A stretch of 64,000 bases of DNA from Paenibacillus lupini (GTDB taxonomy: Bacteria; Bacillota; Bacilli; Paenibacillales; Paenibacillaceae), in NCBI RefSeq assembly GCF_011761355.1, contig NZ_JAASRW010000004.1, forward strand, positions 423,866 to 487,865, in the 5' to 3' direction. Shown here in pieces: positions 1 through 7,054 of this stretch (positions are counted from its first letter, which is position 1; each line of letters starts with the position of its first letter). Below the pieces are notes generated by a model. It worked only from the letters and a program-made list of their open reading frames with translations, was not told where the DNA came from and did not search any database. The position numbers and the translations under genes were made by a program.

Positions 1-687
1 CGCGCCTACGGTGCAAGAATTGACTTGGTCAAAAAGCCGGACCCGGAGACAGGAGAATTTGTTCCTGCAAGGCTTGCCCGTGTTCGCCGCTGGCTGAAGC
101 GGCTTCCGGATGCATTCTGGCCGAATCAGTATGGCAATAAGAATAACTCCTTGTCCCATCAGCAGACGACGATGGCAGAGATGGCTGCCGATCTGCCGCA
201 TCTCGACTATTTGTTTTGTGGTGTAAGTACATGCGGAACGATTCGTGGCTGCGTGGACTATATTCGGTTAAACGGACTGAAGACAAAAGTGATTGCGGTG
301 GATGCAGAGGGCAGTATTATTTTTGGCGGGGAGAAAGGCAAGGTTACCCGCATGCTGCCAGGGCTCGGAGCTGGGATCAAGCCAGGGCTGTGTCCGGATG
401 AGGGTATTCATGAAATTGTTAAAGTGAATGACCGAGATTGTATTACCGGCTGTCGGAAGCTGGTTCGTATGGAGTCGATCCTTGCAGGTGGTTCCTCGGG
501 CGGCGTCATCAGGGCGGTGGAAAAATACAGTCCTTATATCGAGCCTGGTTCAACCTGTGCTGTGCTGCTGCCGGACCGGGGAGAAAGATACTTGAATACC
601 GTATATGACGACACATGGGTCTCGAAATGGTTCGGCAATGACTTTACGGCTGGTCTGCATAAGCAAGGAGGGGCGATTGAAGAATGA
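1..687 (+). CDS. sbnA: SbnA-like 2,3-diaminopropionate synthase subunit, 5' end cut off by window edge
   Basis: PLP enzyme of the cysteine synthase fold. In the known pathway SbnA joins O-phospho-L-serine and L-glutamate into ACEGA, the precursor of L-2,3-diaminopropionate (L-Dap). The reading frame is open from base 1, so the N-terminal third, including the PLP lysine, lies outside. About 228 residues are visible. They include FCGVSTCGTIRG, GEKGKVTRMLPGLG and the late glycine-rich GGSSGGV loop, which fit SbnA better than ordinary CysK. The stop overlaps the next start by 4 bp (ATGA), so the pair is translationally coupled. The family call rests on motif resemblance and on the sbnB-like neighbour. 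Confidence 0.85.
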   Translation, partial: RAYGARIDLVKKPDPETGEFVPARLARVRRWLKRLPDAFWPNQYGNKNNSLSHQQTTMAEMAADLPHLDYLFCGVSTCGTIRGCVDYIRLNGLKTKVIAVDAEGSIIFGGEKGKVTRMLPGLGAGIKPGLCPDEGIHEIVKVNDRDCITGCRKLVRMESILAGGSSGGVIRAVEKYSPYIEPGSTCAVLLPDRGERYLNTVYDDTWVSKWFGNDFTAGLHKQGGAIEE

Positions 688-1652
688 TCTATTTGAATGA
701 GCGGGATTTGGAGCTTATCGGTATTAACTGGGCTGAACTCGCTCGAGTGATTGAAGAAGCTTCAGCTGCCTTTGCAGCGGAGGAATGTGCACAGCCGATC
801 AAACCATATCTGAAATATGGCAACGAGCGTAATCGAATTATCGCCATGCCGGCTTATGTCAGCCGCCCGGTACGTGCTGCAGGCTTGAAGTGGATTGCTA
901 GTTTCCCTGGCAACATCGATATGGGACTGCCGCGGGCGAATAGTGTCACCGTGCTGAACGATCCAGATACAGGAGTTCCCACAGCTTTAATTCAAGGCAG
1001 TCTCATCAGTGCCATTCGCACAGCAGCAGTCAGCGGTGCTTTGCTGCGTAAGCTGGTCACTGGAGGCGAGAGGCCGCTCCGTGTTGCATTGATTGGCATG
1101 GGGCCAATTGGCCGCATGCATGTTCATATGCTGAATGGCTTGCTGAGCAGCCGGATTAGCCGGATTGTGGCTTTTGACCGGCGTGACATAGATGTAGTGG
1201 AATGGCTGAATGGTGTGCCGGTGACGATTCCGGTCGAGAAGGCAGCCACTTGGCAGGACGCTTATCGTGGTGCCGATGTTGTGTTCACTTGTACCGCAGC
1301 ACCGGAACGTTATATAGATGAAGCTGCAGCGCCGGGTACAATTCTGATGCATGTATCGCTGCGTGATTATCATCTGACTGCACTGAGTAATGTAGGAACC
1401 ACCATTGTCGACAGCTGGGAAGAGGTATGTCGTGCGGATACGGATACAGAGAGGCTGCATCTGTCCGCTGGTTTACAGGAAAAGGATACGATGACGTTGT
1501 CGGAAGCCATTGCCCTTCCGCTGGAGCAGGTTATTCGGGCAGAAGGACCAACTTTGTTCACTCCAATGGGGCTGGCTGTATTCGATGTTGCAGTGGCGGC
1601 ACATTATGCTAATGCAGCTGTTCGTCTCGGGGTTGGGAAAAGATTAGAGTAA
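684..1652 (+). CDS. sbnB: SbnB-like ACEGA dehydrogenase (L-2,3-diaminopropionate biosynthesis)
   Basis: Protein of 322 residues in the ornithine cyclodeaminase/mu-crystallin fold, close to the usual SbnB length. SbnB oxidatively cleaves ACEGA to L-Dap, 2-oxoglutarate and NADH. A Rossmann dinucleotide motif, GMGPIGRMH, sits at about residues 138-146; the N-terminal half carries SFPGN and GSLISAIRTAA typical of the family. RBS AAGGAGG lies about 8 bases upstream, inside the end of sbnA. It is the last gene of its transcript because a strong hairpin follows immediately. L-Dap is a building block of siderophores such as staphyloferrin B and of nonribosomal peptides; the consumer pathway must lie upstream of the window. 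Confidence 0.88.
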   Translation: MIYLNERDLELIGINWAELARVIEEASAAFAAEECAQPIKPYLKYGNERNRIIAMPAYVSRPVRAAGLKWIASFPGNIDMGLPRANSVTVLNDPDTGVPTALIQGSLISAIRTAAVSGALLRKLVTGGERPLRVALIGMGPIGRMHVHMLNGLLSSRISRIVAFDRRDIDVVEWLNGVPVTIPVEKAATWQDAYRGADVVFTCTAAPERYIDEAAAPGTILMHVSLRDYHLTALSNVGTTIVDSWEEVCRADTDTERLHLSAGLQEKDTMTLSEAIALPLEQVIRAEGPTLFTPMGLAVFDVAVAAHYANAAVRLGVGKRLE

Positions 1653-1655
1653 ATA

Positions 1656-1690
1656 AAGGAGCCTAGGCAATGAATTGCCAGGCTCCTTTC
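1656..1690. terminator. Bidirectional terminator between sbnB and galM-like gene
   Basis: Inverted repeat GGAGCCT..GGCAA / TTGCC..AGGCTCC with a short loop, flanked by AAA on the left and TTTC on the right. It lies between convergent genes and can serve both. Confidence 0.8.
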
Positions 1691-1699
1691 GTATTTCTA

Positions 1700-2704
1700 T
1701 TACTTCGCTGCTCTTAAGTAGAAGCGGCTCGAGTTCTCCCAGATGCCGCCTGGCTCCAGGCTTACAAGGCCAATCTCGTCAGCAGGCAGGTCCACATTTG
1801 GTGCATTAACCAGGTTGAGCTGCGGCTCAGGGCAGAAGAAGCCTTTTGTCGCATTGTTATTCCATACCATCCATTGTTTGAAGGCAGTACCAACATCGTA
1901 TACGAGCGATACTTGCTCGCGCGAGTCCGTCAGCACCATTTGGTTGCGGCCATTACGCGGCTCAGCTGTATAATGGTTGTCCATGGCTTCCCAATAAGTA
2001 GGTACACCAGTGGATTGGATCGCTTTTTCACCATCGGACAAAGGAAGGAACTTACTGGTAGGCAGCATGCGCTCGCTCATTTCCCAACGGTTGCCGATTG
2101 TCATGGTGAAGGAGCAGTCTTCAGGTGTACTGTTTGGAGCGAATGGTGCATTAACCGCAGTATGGAAAGCGACCATACAAGGCATTGCATCTTGTCCTTC
2201 ATTATGTACGGAAATATGTTGAAGAAGGCCTGTATCATTCAGGGCATAACGAAGACGAAGGGTAAAGACATGAGGCAGGAATTCGAAAATTGGATGCTTC
2301 TCGTCAACCGACAGCGCTAGTGTTACATAGCTTTCTGTTTTGTTTACGCCATAATCTTCAACGTTCCAGATTGCCGTATGGGCAAAGCCGTGCAGGTGGT
2401 TGCCTGTTTTTGGCTCGTTAATTGGGAAGTTGTATGTTCTGCCGTTAAACTCGAATCGGCCATCTTCGTAACGGTTAGGCGGGAATAGCACTGGGATACC
2501 ATGAATACCTGGATTAGCTTTAAAAGCTTCCATCTCTTGCTCCGCCGGCTCGCGAAGAATATGGTAACCTTTGCTTGTATCACGGAAAGCGATTAGATTC
2601 GCACCAACTTCAGGAAGCACGGCAGCTTCATAAGAACCCCATTGCAGCCATACCGCTGGCTCGCCTTTATACACTTGCTCGAATGCTTTTCCTTGCGTAG
2701 TCAA
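1700..2704 (-). CDS. Aldose 1-epimerase (mutarotase) family protein
   Basis: Protein of 334 residues interconverting alpha and beta anomers of aldoses such as glucose or galactose in the cytoplasm. Family features seen: GIPVLFPPNRYEDGRF near residue 70, the histidine-bearing GNHLHGFAH near 100, FHTAVNAPF near 182 (second histidine) and the late acidic PEPQLNLVNAPN, which matches the position of the catalytic glutamate. The start is TTG at 2704, supported by AAGGAGG eight bases upstream; no in-frame ATG lies close by. No signal peptide is visible. Substrate cannot be told from sequence. It stands alone, convergent with sbnB. Confidence 0.88.
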   Translation of the reverse strand: MTTQGKAFEQVYKGEPAVWLQWGSYEAAVLPEVGANLIAFRDTSKGYHILREPAEQEMEAFKANPGIHGIPVLFPPNRYEDGRFEFNGRTYNFPINEPKTGNHLHGFAHTAIWNVEDYGVNKTESYVTLALSVDEKHPIFEFLPHVFTLRLRYALNDTGLLQHISVHNEGQDAMPCMVAFHTAVNAPFAPNSTPEDCSFTMTIGNRWEMSERMLPTSKFLPLSDGEKAIQSTGVPTYWEAMDNHYTAEPRNGRNQMVLTDSREQVSLVYDVGTAFKQWMVWNNNATKGFFCPEPQLNLVNAPNVDLPADEIGLVSLEPGGIWENSSRFYLRAAK

Positions 2705-2767
2705 AGTTATTGCCTCCTTATAATCAATCTTTCATTAGAATAACAGGATGAACTTGAACAGACAACC

Positions 2768-2803
2768 GCCGCATTCCCTAGTGGAAACGCGGCGGTTGTC
2801 TAT
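2768..2803. terminator. Hairpin between LytTR gene and epimerase gene
   Basis: ACAACCGCCGC and GCGGCGGTTGT form an 11-bp perfect stem around a loop of about 13 bases. It ends the transcript of the upstream minus-strand LytTR gene; the following tract is not a strong T-run, so termination strength is uncertain. Confidence 0.6.
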
Positions 2804-2814
2804 ACAGGCTAAGC

Positions 2815-3177
2815 TTATGGCGTAATGCGCAGCTCGTTATTAATGGTACGTTGCGTGAAGAGCTGCTGAAGCACGTATTGTTTTCTTCTAGGGACCGGTA
2901 CCTGCTTCGATTCGGAATATTCCGAGCCGAAATAAACGACGCCGCCAGCAATGGACTTGATCTTGCCGATATTAATGTAGCAATTCGTATTCACCGGGTA
3001 GAAACTGCTATTAGCTGTTAGCTGCTCGATCTGTTCGGCAGTCATTCTCTTCTTTATGTTGTAGTTTCTGCCGTGGAAGCTTACTAAACCAAGTGTCCCA
3101 AGTTTAAAGTAAAGCACGTCTGACTCCAGTTCGAAATCCTCATAAACATTTCGGCCGCTCAGCGTAGTATTCATCAT
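2815..3177 (-). CDS. Stand-alone LytTR-type DNA-binding protein
   Basis: Protein of 120 residues made almost wholly of one LytTR domain. Visible are an opening beta strand (VLYFKLGTLGLVSFHGRNY, about residues 20-39), the FYPVNTNCYINIGKIKSI segment that corresponds to the FIRIHRSYLVN motif, and the final PVPRRKQYVLQQL where the basic residues contact DNA. No receiver domain is attached. The start is ATG at 3177 or 3174 behind GAGGGGGAA. The promoter overlaps an exact match to the cre consensus, so carbon catabolite control is likely. Targets are unknown. Confidence 0.82.
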   Translation of the reverse strand: MMNTTLSGRNVYEDFELESDVLYFKLGTLGLVSFHGRNYNIKKRMTAEQIEQLTANSSFYPVNTNCYINIGKIKSIAGGVVYFGSEYSESKQVPVPRRKQYVLQQLFTQRTINNELRITP

Positions 3178-3213
3178 TCCGATTCCCCCTCAAGAAATGT
3201 GAACTACTGATTT

Positions 3214-3227
3214 TGATAGCGCTTACA
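3214..3227. promoter_or_regulatory. Consensus cre site overlapping the LytTR gene promoter
   Basis: TGATAGCGCTTACA matches TGWNANCGNTNWCA at all fixed positions. It abuts the minus-strand -10 box, so CcpA binding would block transcription start of the LytTR gene. It also lies 111 bp before the plus-strand lactonase start. Confidence 0.72.
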
Positions 3228-3255
3228 TTATAACACGCCTATTCATGGATGAAAA
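3227..3255 (-). promoter_or_regulatory. SigA-type promoter of the LytTR gene
   Basis: On the minus strand TTTTCA (3250-3255), a 17-bp spacer and TATAAT (3227-3232). The exact -10 and ideal spacing make this the likely start region; the -35 matches four of six positions. Confidence 0.6.
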
Positions 3256-3337
3256 GACATTTTTTAAAAATCGTTGATCCGAGTGTTCGCATGTGCTATG
3301 TTCACTTTACTGTACTCTATATCGGAAAGGGTGTTGA

Positions 3338-4417
3338 ATGATGGGCGCATCTCTTAATAGAACGATTTATATTGGCTCTTACGGAGCATCATCGGAGCCA
3401 ACGATCCTCGTTTGTGCATTTGACGGAGATAAGGGAGAAATCACGGTAAAGCAGCAAGTTACGGGTGTGGAAAATGCATCGTATTTGGCGGTAGGTTCAT
3501 CTGGCCTTCATTTGTATGCGGTTAGTGAAACCGGCCGTACAGGTGCTGAAATTGGCGGCTCGGTCGTATCCTTTGCTATTGAACAAGGCAGCGGGACATT
3601 GACGGAGTTGAACCGCCAGCTGACGCATGGCGCAGACCCTTGTTACATAACGATTGATGAAGGGAATAAAGCTGTGCTTGTTGCCAATTATTCAGGCGGT
3701 AACGCATCACTTCTCCCGATAAATGAGGATGGTACGATTGCTCCTGCAACGTCTATTGTCCGTGAGGAAGCTCCTCTTGGCAGTAATACTGCGCGCCAGG
3801 ATGCGCCTCATGCGCATGCTATTGTCGTGAACGGCGGCTATGTGTATCTGAACGATCTTGGAACGGACTTGATTCATACGTTTAAAATCGAAGAAGGAAC
3901 GAAGCTGACATTGCAAAGCTCATGCAAGCTGCATGGTGGAGCAGGACCTCGTCATATCGTCTTCCATCAAAGCTTGTCCACGGCTTATGTGATGAATGAG
4001 CTGGACTCTACAATTACACTTCTGACTGTATCATCGGACAATGGTGAATTGACTCCGGTTCAGACGGTATCTGCATTGCCGGAAGGCTTTGCTGGTTACA
4101 ATGATGCGGCGGATATTCATTTGTCTCCATCAGGTCGTTTCTTGTACAGCTCGAACCGTGGTCATAACAGTATTGCTGTGTTTACGGTTGATCAGGCAGA
4201 TGGAAGTTTGACTCTCATTCAGAATGCTTCCTGCGAAGGTGATGCACCTCGTAACTTTGCCGTGCTGCCAGGCGGCGGACAGCTGCTTGTTGCGAATCAG
4301 AAAACAGGTAATATTGTGTTGTTTGCGGTTGATCCGGAGACGGGACTTATACAATCAAAAGGAACGATATTCGAAGTGCCAAGCCCGGTATGTATTCGCC
4401 TAGGAGCAGCTGAGTAG
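3338..4417 (+). CDS. Lactonase family beta-propeller protein (Pgl/YkgB-like)
   Basis: Protein of 359 residues in the cycloisomerase-2 / 6-phosphogluconolactonase family, seven-bladed propellers that open sugar lactones. Blade repeats are visible, for example GSSGLHLYAVSET, GNKAVLVANYSGGNASLLPI, DAPHAHAIVVNGGYVYLNDLGTD, GAGPRHIVFH and LSPSGRFLYSSNRGHNSIAVF. The PHAH and GPRH motifs carry conserved histidines and the arginine of the family. The start is ATG 3338 (or 3341) behind GGAAAGG. No signal peptide is seen, so it is cytoplasmic. A 21-26 bp gap links it to the MFS gene, suggesting co-transcription. Substrate, 6-phosphogluconolactone or another lactone, is inferred. Confidence 0.85.
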   Translation: MMGASLNRTIYIGSYGASSEPTILVCAFDGDKGEITVKQQVTGVENASYLAVGSSGLHLYAVSETGRTGAEIGGSVVSFAIEQGSGTLTELNRQLTHGADPCYITIDEGNKAVLVANYSGGNASLLPINEDGTIAPATSIVREEAPLGSNTARQDAPHAHAIVVNGGYVYLNDLGTDLIHTFKIEEGTKLTLQSSCKLHGGAGPRHIVFHQSLSTAYVMNELDSTITLLTVSSDNGELTPVQTVSALPEGFAGYNDAADIHLSPSGRFLYSSNRGHNSIAVFTVDQADGSLTLIQNASCEGDAPRNFAVLPGGGQLLVANQKTGNIVLFAVDPETGLIQSKGTIFEVPSPVCIRLGAAE

Positions 4418-4444
4418 CTTGGTACAAGAAAGAAGGAATTGTTC

Positions 4445-5665
4445 ATGTCAGTTAGCAATTCGGCGAAAATCTCTCCAGCCGTCAAGCTGGGGACGGTATA
4501 TTCTATTCTTTTTGCCATAAGCTCTGTTCATTTACTTAATGATGCGATGCAATCAGTCGTATCCGCTTTATTCCCGATTTTCGAAGATTCGCTTGGACTA
4601 AAATTCGGCCAGATCGGCTGGATTGCTTTTACGCTTAATATGACGTCTTCCGTACTGCAGCCTGCAGTTGGATACTTGTCGGATAAAAAACCAGCTCCTT
4701 GGATGCTTCCGGTGGGGATGGCCTGCAGTTTGGTCGGTATGGCAGGACTCGCTTATGCGCCTAGCTTCTGGATGCTGCTTCTCGCCGTTGTATTTGTAGG
4801 CTTTGGTTCAGCCGTATTCCATCCGGAAGGTTCCCGGGTTGTGTTCTTCGCTGCGGGTGAGCGGCGTGGACTTGCACAGTCCATTTATCAGGTTGGTGGT
4901 AACTTCGGCCAGGCGCTTGCGCCGCTGATGACGATTTATATCTTTGTCCCGCTAGGTCAGAAGGGTGCTGTATTAGGTACTTTCCTGGCTATTGCTGCGA
5001 TTATTGTGTTGCTGAGAGTTGTTCCTTGGTATGGGGCGCAGCTTGCACAGAATGGTGCTCCAGTTAAGAAAAAGGCGGCTGGCTCCGCGCCAGCGGTATC
5101 ACCGTACAACAGTAAAGTGATCGCTTTCGCCCTTACCCTGCTGCTGGTTCTTGTCTTCGCACGCTCGTGGTATTCGGCTGGGATCGGAAGCTTTTATAAC
5201 TTCTACATGCAGGATAAGTATGGCTTGTCCATAAAAGCTGCTCAGGTTCCGCTCTTTATCTTTATGGCGGCGGGCGTACTAGGTACCTTCTTCGGTGGAA
5301 TCCTGTCTGACAGATTCGGTCGGAAACGAATGATGTTGTTCTCAATCGCAGGATCGGCGCCATTCGCATTGCTGCTGCCACATGTGTCGCTCGGCTGGGT
5401 ATATCCAGTTACTTTTATTCTTGGTTTTATCCTGCAGTCGGGTTTCTCGGTAAGTGTCGTGTATGCGCAGGAGCTTCTGCCGGGTAAAGTAGGTATGGCA
5501 TCCGGACTAATTACGGGTCTTGCCTTCGGCATGGGCGGCCTTGGTTCAATTGTACTCGGTACCGCAGCCGATCATTATGGCATTATCGATACGATGGTAG
5601 CGAGCAGCTTCCTGCCGTTGGTTGGCTTGTTATCCATTTTGCTTCCGAAAGATCGAAGAGAATAA
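4445..5665 (+). CDS. MFS exporter of the fosmidomycin-resistance (Fsr) family
   Basis: Integral membrane protein of 406 residues with about 12 hydrophobic segments. The family-typical FHPEGSRVVFFAAGERRGLAQS lies around residue 130, and the MFS signature appears as GGILSDRFGRKRMM around residue 285. A TTG at 4439 is also in frame, but GAAGGA (4432-4437) leaves proper spacing only to ATG 4445, which I use. Fsr proteins expel fosmidomycin and related small molecules; the physiological substrate here is unknown. It follows the lactonase closely, so the two may act on the same sugar-derived compound, though this is inference. Confidence 0.87.
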   Translation: MSVSNSAKISPAVKLGTVYSILFAISSVHLLNDAMQSVVSALFPIFEDSLGLKFGQIGWIAFTLNMTSSVLQPAVGYLSDKKPAPWMLPVGMACSLVGMAGLAYAPSFWMLLLAVVFVGFGSAVFHPEGSRVVFFAAGERRGLAQSIYQVGGNFGQALAPLMTIYIFVPLGQKGAVLGTFLAIAAIIVLLRVVPWYGAQLAQNGAPVKKKAAGSAPAVSPYNSKVIAFALTLLLVLVFARSWYSAGIGSFYNFYMQDKYGLSIKAAQVPLFIFMAAGVLGTFFGGILSDRFGRKRMMLFSIAGSAPFALLLPHVSLGWVYPVTFILGFILQSGFSVSVVYAQELLPGKVGMASGLITGLAFGMGGLGSIVLGTAADHYGIIDTMVASSFLPLVGLLSILLPKDRRE

Positions 5666-5681
5666 TAGTAATCGGTAACAT

Positions 5682-5711
5682 TTGACAGAAAAAGATAAAA
5701 TACGATATTAT
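5682..5711 (+). promoter_or_regulatory. Strong SigA-type promoter upstream of the SLH gene
   Basis: TTGACA (5682-5687), 18-bp spacer, TATTAT (5706-5711). Transcription from here would enter the hairpin at 5731-5771 within about 15 bases, leaving a leader of roughly 130 nt before the SLH start. Confidence 0.6.
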
Positions 5712-5730
5712 AGAAATAATTTTTGAGCGA

Positions 5731-5771
5731 AGCACGCCAAAAGCCTTACAGGTTTTTTGTGTGCTTTTTTT
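5731..5771 (+). terminator. Hairpin with T-run in the SLH gene leader
   Basis: AGCACGCCAAAAGCC and GGTTTTTTGTGTGCT pair over about 15 bases with G-U pairs and one mismatch, followed by seven T. It could end the upstream lactonase-MFS transcript or act as an attenuator for the promoter just before it. Confidence 0.55.
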
Positions 5772-5845
5772 CTATCCAATTTTGTGTATACGGAGGGGAA
5801 AAGGTAGGTTAATAGGCCCTAAATTAGCGAAGGAGATGATAGATT

Positions 5846-7054
5846 GTGAGAAATGGTTGGGTATCGATTGCATTAGCTGGTGTGGTTTTGGCGGGGAGTT
5901 TGGCAGGATCGGGATTGATAGGTAAAGCGGAAAATGCGGTGGCTGCGGCTAAGCCTTCGTTTACAGATATTAGCGGCCATTGGGCAGAATCATCAATTGA
6001 GACAGCGGTAAAGGCAGGAGTGTTGAACGGCTATACGGATGGTACTTATAAGCCGAATAATACAATCACGAGGGCAGAGTTGTTAAAAGTAATGGCTCTG
6101 ACATTTAAGCTCGAAGTGGGTACAGGCGGATCTACTTGGTACTCACCTTACCAAACGGCGTTGTCGAAAGCTGGCGTATATATGGAGGGTGATTACCCGG
6201 GCAATCTCAACAATCCGGCGACGCGTAATGAGATGGCAAAGCTCGCAGTACGTGGTGAGTATACGGATTATCGGAGTAAAAAGCTAAGTGCTGCGGAGCT
6301 GATGTTCCGTGCTGTTAACAAGGGGATCCTTTCACGTTCTGGCACAAAAGCTGAGACCATTAATACAGAAGGCACGACGACGCGTGCGGAGGCAGCAGTG
6401 CTGGTCACTCGTCTGCTTAAGCTGGCTAATGGCGGTACGTTAACCGTAGACCAAGGAGCATCAAGTGCAGCGGAGATTGCTTGGCATAGGCATAATATGA
6501 TCACGATGTTTGATCAGAATGATTTGGTGAAGTTGCCTTACTCGGTGGATATCAGCAAGAAGTATAATGTGACGATTGATAAGTTGATTGTTTTAGATCC
6601 TGCGGATACGAAAGGGTATTATGCGGAGTATTTGAAGGGTGCGACTTATTATCCGGTGAACAAAGCTGAGAAACCAAGTGACGGCTACGTCTTTGCTTAT
6701 AAAATTATCGGGAAAAGTTTAGTTGCAGATGGATCTGGAATAACAATGACTAGTAGCTTTCAGACATATACTGAAGGAAACACAGGTATGATAGATCTTG
6801 CCTCTCAATACATGTATGCAGATGGGAGATTGGTTGAAAGGGTAGGTTTATATTATAACAACGAAGAGTTCACTTTTAAAAAAGCAAACAGTACAGCCCA
6901 TAATTTTATCTACCACTTAATTCCGAAAGAATATGTACAAAATCAAATTAATAAGTACGGTGGATTTCCGATTCATTTAGTTAAGTATAATGTTGCTTTT
7001 GGAAGTGGAGAACAAATTTACTTGACGGACGTGAAGGATAAATGGGCCCATTAA
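5846..7054 (+). CDS. Secreted SLH-domain cell-wall protein
   Basis: Protein of 402 residues with a signal peptide (hydrophobic stretch 6-26, likely cleavage after AVAAA). An SLH repeat follows at about 35-85 (FTDISGHWAESSIETAVKAG, then GYTDGTYKPNNTITRAELLK), a second diverged one at about 95-135 and a third weak one at about 140-190. SLH repeats bind pyruvylated wall polysaccharide, so the protein is anchored to the cell surface. The C-terminal 200 residues match nothing I recognise. The start is GTG 5846 behind AAGGAG, ten bases away. The last 13 bases overlap the next gene, so the pair is coupled and probably works together. Confidence 0.85.
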   Translation: MRNGWVSIALAGVVLAGSLAGSGLIGKAENAVAAAKPSFTDISGHWAESSIETAVKAGVLNGYTDGTYKPNNTITRAELLKVMALTFKLEVGTGGSTWYSPYQTALSKAGVYMEGDYPGNLNNPATRNEMAKLAVRGEYTDYRSKKLSAAELMFRAVNKGILSRSGTKAETINTEGTTTRAEAAVLVTRLLKLANGGTLTVDQGASSAAEIAWHRHNMITMFDQNDLVKLPYSVDISKKYNVTIDKLIVLDPADTKGYYAEYLKGATYYPVNKAEKPSDGYVFAYKIIGKSLVADGSGITMTSSFQTYTEGNTGMIDLASQYMYADGRLVERVGLYYNNEEFTFKKANSTAHNFIYHLIPKEYVQNQINKYGGFPIHLVKYNVAFGSGEQIYLTDVKDKWAH

